Shown: one piece after another, positions 58,571-64,000 of the stretch
Layout: each line of letters opens with the position of its first letter
How positions within the stretch are numbered: the stretch's first letter is position 1
Assembly: GCF_036173105.1 (NCBI RefSeq)
Contig: NZ_CP108053.1
Coordinates: 6,882,001-6,946,000 of the forward strand
Direction of reading: 5' to 3'
DNA: 64,000 bases
Source: Streptomyces sp. NBC_00287
Lineage (GTDB): Bacteria > Actinomycetota > Actinomycetes > Streptomycetales > Streptomycetaceae
Translations under genes and position numbers: made by a program
Notes under the pieces: model-generated
What the model was told of the DNA's origin: nothing
The model's database searches: none
Seen by the model: the letters and a program-made list of their open reading frames with translations, nothing else

Positions 58571-59760
58571 TGGCCCAGCCTGTTTGGGAGCACGACCCGC
58601 AACCGCTGCCCCTCGACTCCGCCCCCCTCCCCGAGTACGGCACGGGCTCGCTCGCCGATCTGCTGCCCACGCTGGCCGCCGGCATGGACGTACCGGGCAT
58701 GACCGCCGCGATCAGTGAGCTGGCCCCGGCCGACCGGAACTGCGTGTTCCTGATCGACGGTCTCGGCTGGGAGCAGCTGAAGGAGCACCCCGAGGAGGCG
58801 CCGTTCATGACGTCGCTCCTCGCCAGCTCCCGCGGCGGCACGGGACGGCCGCTCACCACAGGCTACCCGGCGACCACCGCGAGCTCCCTCGCCTCCGTCG
58901 GCACCGGACTGCCGCCCGGGGCGCACGGGCTGCCCGGGTACACCGTGCGCAATCCCGCGACCGGTGAGCTGATGAATCAGCTGCGCTGGCAGCCGTGGAC
59001 CGCGCCGCGGCCCTGGCAGCCGTACCCCACCGTCTTCCAGATCGCCCACAACGCGGGTGTGCACGCCGCGCAGGTGTCGTCGCCGGCCTTCGAGAACACC
59101 CCGCTGACCAAGGTGGCGCTGAGCGGCGGCACCTTCCACGGGCGGCTCAGCGGCGAGGAGCGCATGGACCTCGCGGCCGAGCAACTGGCCGCAGGTGACC
59201 GCTCCTTGGTCTACACGTACTACGCCGAGGTGGACGGCGCGGGCCATCGCTTCGGCGTCGACTCGGACATGTGGCGCGGCCAGCTCATGTACGTCGACCG
59301 GCTCGTCCAGCGCCTCGCCGAGCAGCTGCCGCCGCGCACCGCGCTCTACGTCACCGCCGACCACGGCATGGTCGATGTGCCCTTCGACGAGCAGCACCGG
59401 ATCGACTTCGACGAGGACTGGGAGCTGCGCGCCGGGGTCGCCCTGCTGGGCGGCGAGGGCCGCGCGCGCCATGTGTACGCGGTGCCGGGCGCCGAGAGCG
59501 ACGTCCTGACCTGCTGGCGCGAGGTGCTCGGCGAGCAGTTCTGGGTGGCCTCGCGGGAGGAAGCGATCGCGGCGGGCTGGTTCGGCCCGCACATCGACGA
59601 GCGGGTGTACGCCCGGATCGGCGACGTCGTCGCGGCCGCTCGCGACGATGTGCTGATCATCGCCTCCGAGCGGGAGCCGAAGGAGTCGGCGATGGTCGGC
59701 AACCACGGCTCGATGACCCCGGCGGAACAGCTGGTTCCGCTGCTCGAAGTACGCTCCTGA
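58570..59760 (+). CDS. Alkaline phosphatase superfamily nucleotide pyrophosphatase/phosphodiesterase
   Basis: A 396-residue member of the type I phosphodiesterase/nucleotide pyrophosphatase family. The first metal Asp is in CVFLIDGLGWEQL, the nucleophile Thr is in TTGYPATTASSLAS, and later metal ligands are in EVDGAGHRFGVDSD and TADHGMVDVP. No signal peptide is seen, so it is probably cytoplasmic. Translation is coupled to the DUF5998 gene by TAATG. tdk follows 46 bp later on the same strand. The substrate may be a nucleotide or a phosphodiester but is not determined. Confidence 0.92.
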   Translation: MAQPVWEHDPQPLPLDSAPLPEYGTGSLADLLPTLAAGMDVPGMTAAISELAPADRNCVFLIDGLGWEQLKEHPEEAPFMTSLLASSRGGTGRPLTTGYPATTASSLASVGTGLPPGAHGLPGYTVRNPATGELMNQLRWQPWTAPRPWQPYPTVFQIAHNAGVHAAQVSSPAFENTPLTKVALSGGTFHGRLSGEERMDLAAEQLAAGDRSLVYTYYAEVDGAGHRFGVDSDMWRGQLMYVDRLVQRLAEQLPPRTALYVTADHGMVDVPFDEQHRIDFDEDWELRAGVALLGGEGRARHVYAVPGAESDVLTCWREVLGEQFWVASREEAIAAGWFGPHIDERVYARIGDVVAAARDDVLIIASEREPKESAMVGNHGSMTPAEQLVPLLEVRS

Positions 59761-59806
59761 AGCCAAGCCCCGTACGACCCTGTTGCCGAAAGGTGCTCAA
59801 CACCCC

Positions 59807-60454
59807 ATGCCCGAGCTGGTGTTCTTCTCCGGAACGATGGACTGCGGGAAGTCGACGCTGGCTCTCCAGATCGAGCACAACCGCTCGGCGCGCGGCCTGG
59901 TCGGCATGATCTTCACCCGCGACGACCGCGCGGGCGAGGGCAAGCTCTCCTCACGCCTCGGCCTGGTCACGGACGCGGTGGAGGTCGAGGACGGCCAGGA
60001 CCTGTACGCGTACCTGGTGGACCACTTGTCCCAGGGCGGCCGCGCGGACTACGTCATCGCCGACGAGGCGCAGTTCCTGGCCCCGGAGCAGATCGACCAA
60101 CTCGCGCGCGTGGTGGACGACCTGGGCCTGGACGTCTACGCCTTCGGCATCACCACCGACTTCCGCTCCAAGCTCTTCCCCGGCTCCCAGCGCCTGGTGG
60201 AACTGGCCGACCGCGTCGAGGTCCTCCAGGTCGAGGCCCTGTGCTGGTGCGGCGCCCGCGCGACCCACAACGCCCGCACGGTAGGCGGCGAGATGGTGGT
60301 CGAGGGCGCCCAGGTTGTCGTCGGCGACGTCGACCAATCAGACACCATCGGCTATGAGGTCCTCTGCCGCCGCCACCACCGCCGCCGCATGACAGCAGCC
60401 ACGGCAAGGGCAGCGGCACTGTCCCCGGATGTTCTGCCGGTGCCGTCGGCCTAG
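59807..60454 (+). CDS. tdk: Thymidine kinase
   Basis: A 215-residue type II thymidine kinase for salvage of thymidine. Walker A is SGTMDCGKST (8-17), and the catalytic E87 is in IADEAQFL. The lasso region FGITTDFRSKLFPGS and zinc ligands (CWCG, later CRRHH) are present. ATG 59807 opens directly with MPELVFFSG, the usual N-terminus. Its stop overlaps that of the convergent DUF4352 gene by four bases (CTAG). Confidence 0.96.
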   Translation: MPELVFFSGTMDCGKSTLALQIEHNRSARGLVGMIFTRDDRAGEGKLSSRLGLVTDAVEVEDGQDLYAYLVDHLSQGGRADYVIADEAQFLAPEQIDQLARVVDDLGLDVYAFGITTDFRSKLFPGSQRLVELADRVEVLQVEALCWCGARATHNARTVGGEMVVEGAQVVVGDVDQSDTIGYEVLCRRHHRRRMTAATARAAALSPDVLPVPSA

Positions 60455-60954
60455 CGGGCCTTGGGGACCTTCCATTCGCCGGTGTCGTCGGCGAAGCCGC
60501 TGTTCATCGTGTATTGGACGGTGACGACGCGGGATCCGTCGGGCACTTCGAAGGTGAGGAAGCCGACAGCCTTGGCTCCGGGCCGGATCGTGACGCTGCC
60601 GGGGAACTCGGCCCCGGCGGTGGTGGCGTGGAGGACCGACGCGTCGAAGCGCTGATCCTTCTGGTCGATCACCTCCGCGCCGAACGATGGCGCGTCGGTG
60701 TACTCGACTGTGCCCGTGTTCTTCATGCGGAACTGGACGGCGACGAGATGGTCGCCCTCGTCCGGCTTGAAGATCGAGTTCTCGGCACGTGCCGGATCCA
60801 CGACTTTGGTCACGGTGACGTCCAGCTTCTCCCCGTCCTGGAGGCCCGTGAGGCTCAGGGTGTCCCCGACCTTCCCGTCGGACGACAGAGGGGCCAGAGC
60901 CAGAGCCGAGCCCGCCAACACGGAGGCCAACAACGGTGCGGTACGACGACGCAT
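60451..60954 (-). CDS. Secreted DUF4352 domain protein
   Basis: A 167-residue exported protein. The signal peptide (MRRRTAPLLASVLAGSALAL, cut near 20-25) has no lipobox cysteine. The rest is the DUF4352 immunoglobulin-like fold: DVTVTKVVDPARA, HLVAVQFRMKNTGTVEYTD and AVGFLTFEVPDGSRVVTVQY. The ATG has GGGAGGAGCG ahead. Function unknown; such domains occur in extracytoplasmic and lipoprotein-like proteins. It overlaps tdk tail to tail, with no terminator between. Confidence 0.88.
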   Translation of the reverse strand: MRRRTAPLLASVLAGSALALAPLSSDGKVGDTLSLTGLQDGEKLDVTVTKVVDPARAENSIFKPDEGDHLVAVQFRMKNTGTVEYTDAPSFGAEVIDQKDQRFDASVLHATTAGAEFPGSVTIRPGAKAVGFLTFEVPDGSRVVTVQYTMNSGFADDTGEWKVPKAR

Positions 60955-61033
60955 CGCTCCTCCCGATCACTCGCGCGGAGCGGCTGATGTCTCCAGGATC
61001 CGCCCGGCCCGTCCCCCCGGCGAGCCGGGAGGT

Positions 61034-61837
61034 TCAGGGCCTGCTCTGGAGCAGTGAGAACCTCGCGCCCTCCGGGTCTGCCACTGTGGACATGCGGCCC
61101 AGGGCGCTGTCGTGTGGGGGTTTGAGGATGTGGCCGCCCAGGGTGACGACTTGGGAGGTTGATTCGTCTGTGTCGGCCACCTCGAAGAAGGTCATCCAGT
61201 GGGGGCCCCGGTCGCGGGGGAGGGTCTGGCCGAGGCCGAGGATTGCGGCGATGGTGCGGCCGGCCAGGTGGAGGGTGACGTAGTCGAAGTCCGCTGAGGC
61301 GACTGCCTGCTGTTCGTGGCCGAATACCGTCTCGTAGAACTTGGCCACGCCGGCCGTCTCGAAGGTCAGCAGCTCGTTCCAGACCGGTGTGCCGGGGACG
61401 CCGGTGAGGGCGATGCCGAGGTGGGCCGCGGCCTGCCAGACGCCGAAGACGGCGCCGGAGGGGTCGGAGCAGATCGCGAGGCGGCCGGCCTCGGCGGCGT
61501 CCAGGGGGCCCACCCCCACCGTGCCACCGCACAGCCGTACCGTCTCGGCCGTCAGGTCCACGTCCGTCGAGGCGAAGTAGGGCGTCCAGGCGATGGGCAG
61601 ATGGCGGTCCGGCGGCAGTTGGCCGATGCCGGCCACCTCTTTCCCGTCGAGCAGCGCCCGTACATACGGGCCGAGCTGCTGCGGTCCGGGCCGGAACTCC
61701 CAGCCGAACAGCTCCCCGTAGAACTCCTGGGTCGCGGCCAGCCCGTGCACCATCAGACTCACCCAGCAGGGCGAGCCGGGCGCGTGCCGAGCGTGCGCTT
61801 CGCCGTTCAGGCCGGCCGACCCCCGTGCCTCGGTCAT
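61034..61837 (-). CDS. VOC (glyoxalase/bleomycin resistance) family protein, two domains
   Basis: A 267-residue protein with two VOC domains: 20-130 (PCWVSLMVHGLAATQEFYGE to GAVFGVWQ) and 145-267 (VWNELLTFETAGVAKFYETV to GARFSLLQ). The architecture is that of 27-kDa antigen-like or hydroxylase-type VOC proteins. Metal-ligand acids are not clearly assignable, so the activity is unknown. ATG 61837 has GAGGAGAG nine bases away; a GTG two codons earlier is too close to that signal. Confidence 0.9.
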   Translation of the reverse strand: MTEARGSAGLNGEAHARHAPGSPCWVSLMVHGLAATQEFYGELFGWEFRPGPQQLGPYVRALLDGKEVAGIGQLPPDRHLPIAWTPYFASTDVDLTAETVRLCGGTVGVGPLDAAEAGRLAICSDPSGAVFGVWQAAAHLGIALTGVPGTPVWNELLTFETAGVAKFYETVFGHEQQAVASADFDYVTLHLAGRTIAAILGLGQTLPRDRGPHWMTFFEVADTDESTSQVVTLGGHILKPPHDSALGRMSTVADPEGARFSLLQSRP

Positions 61838-62132
61838 CGTCACTCTCTCCTCGGCCCCTCGCGGTGGCCGCCTCGATTCCGCTCTCCGGACCCCGGTGCC
61901 GATGCTCGCACCACCCGTGGTGCCGCGCGTCCCGGGCGCGCCGCCGTACCGCGCTGTGCCCGGAGGATGCCCGGTGTGCCGTTTCTCGTCCGTCTCCGTG
62001 TGATTGCCCACGGGTGTCGATCGGCTGTACAGCATGTGCCCGATCCCGTACGCCTCGTGATCGGGGCTGTCCGGCCGAGCAGAGTAGCCGGACCTGGACG
62101 TTGCGGCCACCCCGTACGCGAGGATGGTGGCC
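61838..62132. other. Divergent intergenic region with two dyads
   Basis: No gene. GCTGTACAGC (~62021-62030) is a perfect 10-bp palindrome, and CCCGATC / GATCGGG frame CCGTACGCCTCGT just after. They lie between the VOC and sulfurtransferase starts. Confidence 0.5.
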
Positions 62133-62984
62133 ATGAACGCCATCATCTCCGCAACCGAACTCGCCGGCGACCTGGCCGGACTCCGTGCGCCGGTGCTGCT
62201 CGACGTCCGCTGGCAGTTGAGCGTGGCTCGAGCGGCGGGCGAGCCGCCCTTCGACGGAAGGGCCGAATACGCGGCCGGACACCTCCCCGGCGCGGTCTTC
62301 GTCGACCTGGACGAAGAGCTCGCCTCCGCACCCGGTACGGCGGGCCGGCATCCCTTGCCGGACCTCGCCGACTTCGGCGCCGCGATGCGCCGCGCGGGCG
62401 TCACGGCCGGGCGCCCGGTGGTCGTGTACGACGGCGGACAGGGCTGGGCGGCGGCACGCGCGTGGTGGCTGTTGCGCTGGACGGGTCACCCGGATGTGCG
62501 GGTCCTCGACGGCGGATTGCCGACCTGGGACGGGCCGCTGGAGACCTCGGTGCCGACCCCGGAGGAGGGCGATTTCCAGCCGAACCCGGCATCGGCGGGC
62601 CTGCTCGACGCGGACGGCGCCGCGGCGCTCGCCCGCTCCGGGCTGCTGCTGGACGCTCGCGCGGGTGAGCGCTACCGGGGCGAGGTGGAGCCGATCGACC
62701 GGGTCGGCGGACATATCCCGGGCGCCGTGTCCGCGCCGACCAACGAGAACGTCGCCGCCGACGGCCGCTTCCTGCCCGCCGAGGAACTGCACGCGCACTT
62801 CAAGGCCCTCGGCGCCGAAGACGACACGGCTGTGGGCGTGTACTGCGGTTCGGGTGTCTCCGGGGCGCACGAGGTGCTGGCGCTTGCGGTCGCGGGCATC
62901 CCGGCCGCGCTCTACGTGGGCTCCTGGTCGGAGTGGTCCTCGGACCCGGAGCGGCCCGTTGCCGTGGGACCGGATCCGCAGTAG
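62133..62984 (+). CDS. Sulfurtransferase (rhodanese, thiosulfate/3-mercaptopyruvate type)
   Basis: A 283-residue two-domain rhodanese. The inactive first domain has VLLDVRWQL and GHLPGAVFVDLDEEL; the second carries the catalytic C238 in the loop CGSGVSG. The loop resembles 3-mercaptopyruvate sulfurtransferases (CGSGVTA type). ATG 62133 is used; ATG 62124 is three codons earlier, and GAGGATG just ahead serves either. It converges on sepH. Confidence 0.93.
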   Translation: MNAIISATELAGDLAGLRAPVLLDVRWQLSVARAAGEPPFDGRAEYAAGHLPGAVFVDLDEELASAPGTAGRHPLPDLADFGAAMRRAGVTAGRPVVVYDGGQGWAAARAWWLLRWTGHPDVRVLDGGLPTWDGPLETSVPTPEEGDFQPNPASAGLLDADGAAALARSGLLLDARAGERYRGEVEPIDRVGGHIPGAVSAPTNENVAADGRFLPAEELHAHFKALGAEDDTAVGVYCGSGVSGAHEVLALAVAGIPAALYVGSWSEWSSDPERPVAVGPDPQ

Positions 62985-62999
62985 CCGGGCAACAGGAAA

Positions 63000-63028
63000 G
63001 GGCCGCACTCACTCAGGGAGCGCGGCCC
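63000..63028. terminator. Bidirectional hairpin before sepH end
   Basis: GGGCCGC-A-CTC pairs with GAG-C-GCGGCCC around a short loop, between convergent genes. Confidence 0.8.
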
Positions 63029-63045
63029 CGTCCTCGTCCGACGAA

Positions 63046-64000
63046 CTACTCCTGCTTCTTCCGCCGCGTCCCGAACACGATCTCGTCCCAGCTCGGGACC
63101 GCCGCTCGGCGGCCCGGGCGGACGCCGTCGGCCTCGGCCTGGCGGTCGGTCGAGCCGATGAGCCGGTCGCGGTGGCTGCCCACGGAGCGGGGCATCAGGA
63201 CGTCCGCGTAGGCGGAACCGGCCGAGGCCGCGGGCGCCGGCGGTTCCTCCGCCGCGGGCTCGGCGGCGGGGGGCTCCTCCGGCGGCGGGGTCTCCGACGG
63301 CCGCTCCGGTACGACGAGGTCGCCGCGGAAGCTCGGGACGGCCTCCAACAGGCTGGTCAGGGAGTCCCGTTCGCTCACGGTCTCCTCGACCGGCTCGGGA
63401 GTCGGCGCCGGCAGGCTCGGCCGCTCCCGGTCGAGGGAACGGTCCAGCGGGCGGTCGCGCGGCAGCCGGGCGATACGCGGGACGAACGGAAAGCTGGGCT
63501 CGGCAGCGGCGAGGTCCTCGGACTCGCCGATCAGCGAGCGCGCCTCCTCGTCGACGGCCTGGACGAGCCGCCGGGGCGGGTCGTACGTCCAGCTCGCCGA
63601 GTGCGGTTCGCCCGCGACCCGGTAGACCAGCAGGACCTCCCAGGTGCCGTCGTCGCGGCGCCAGGAGTCCCACTGCACGGTGTCCTTCTCGGCGCCGCGC
63701 AGGGTCAGTCGCTCCTGGACCGCCTCGCCGAGCTGGGGTCCGGCGTTCTCACCGGGGCGGCGGACCGGGGTCTTGCGGGCCCGCTCGGCCATGAAGGCAC
63801 GCTCGGCCAGGACGGGGCCCTCGAAGCGACGGACGCGGTCGACGGGAATGCCCGCCATCTGCGCGACTTCCTCCGCCGTGGCACCCGCGCGTATACGCGC
63901 CTGGATGTCACGGGGGCGGAGATGGCTCTCCACCTCGATCTCGATCTGGCCGAGGCGGGGACGGTCGCCGCGCACGGCGGCACGGAGCCGTTCGTCGATC
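63046..64000 (-). CDS. sepH: SepH, FtsZ-regulating cell-division protein (5' end cut by window)
   Basis: The visible 317 residues are the N-terminal DUF3071 domain and C-terminal tail of SepH, which stimulates FtsZ assembly during sporulation and vegetative division in Streptomyces. The conserved block reads VRGDRPRLGQIEIEVES, DIQARIRAGATAEEVAQMAG (the helix-turn-helix needed for FtsZ binding) and WTYDPPRRLVQAVDEEA. A Pro/Glu-rich disordered linker follows, then the short C-terminal tail ending FGTRRKKQE. The first ~40 codons lie beyond the right edge; bases at the very end (IDERLRAAV) continue the reading frame, so the gene is intact but cut. Confidence 0.93.
   Translation of the reverse strand, partial: IDERLRAAVRGDRPRLGQIEIEVESHLRPRDIQARIRAGATAEEVAQMAGIPVDRVRRFEGPVLAERAFMAERARKTPVRRPGENAGPQLGEAVQERLTLRGAEKDTVQWDSWRRDDGTWEVLLVYRVAGEPHSASWTYDPPRRLVQAVDEEARSLIGESEDLAAAEPSFPFVPRIARLPRDRPLDRSLDRERPSLPAPTPEPVEETVSERDSLTSLLEAVPSFRGDLVVPERPSETPPPEEPPAAEPAAEEPPAPAASAGSAYADVLMPRSVGSHRDRLIGSTDRQAEADGVRPGRRAAVPSWDEIVFGTRRKKQE

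Overview
The window is high-GC actinobacterial chromosome, almost certainly Streptomyces. It carries the principal sigma factor HrdB, the sporulation regulator WhiH, the cell-division protein SepH and a B12-dependent NrdJ with its repressor NrdR. From memory, the gene order closely matches the conserved core stretch around lexA-nrdRJ, hrdB, parE and parC in Streptomyces coelicolor. No database search was run. Coding density is high, many starts are GTG, many genes look leaderless, and convergent genes are usually separated by long GC-rich hairpins. I see no tRNA, rRNA, IS element, prophage or CRISPR array, and no obvious pseudogene.

Region by region. 0-3.1 kb: the visible end of a hydroxamate-type NRPS-independent siderophore locus (NIS synthetase plus an AlcB-like acyltransferase). 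3.1-11 kb: DNA repair and dNTP supply (DinG-like helicase, lexA, nrdR, nrdJ), ending with a TerD-like gene. 11-18.7 kb: small housekeeping genes, an MFS pump with its TetR repressor and twin operators, rnhB and two uncharacterised proteins. 19-28 kb: a RecQ helicase with a phosphoribosyltransferase-like tail, a DUF4192 protein, a glycogen-debranching-type protein, an NrtR-like Nudix regulator and an ABC fusion with altered catalytic motifs. 28-35 kb: whiH, hrdB, a secreted trypsin-like protease, a small zinc-ribbon protein and parE. 35-43.4 kb: carboxylate transport and sensing (DUF485 protein and symporter, CitA/CitB-like two-component pair), an iron-box-linked sucrase/ferredoxin-like gene, and two divergent citrate synthases, one with an N-terminal helix-turn-helix. 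43.4-45.5 kb: an accessory patch with two related modules, each a DUF6082-like protein plus a protein of about 80 residues. 45.8-52.4 kb: COG0523 GTPase, parC and a pair of M16 peptidase subunits. 52.4-64 kb: a c-di-AMP riboswitch with its M23 peptidase, a GntR regulator, ptsH with a DasR site, a PatA-type acetyltransferase, DUF5998, a phosphodiesterase, tdk, several small genes and sepH, which runs off the right end.

A regulatory theme links the repair genes. lexA has its own SOS box. The DinG-like helicase has a perfect LexA-independent (RecA-NDp/PafBC type) damage promoter, recQ has a near match and parC a weaker one. The findings I think most worth testing are the helix-turn-helix citrate synthase facing its paralogue across a palindrome, the four-copy 21-bp GATCAA array in front of the sensor kinase gene, the duplicated DUF6082/small-protein modules, and the damage-type promoters.
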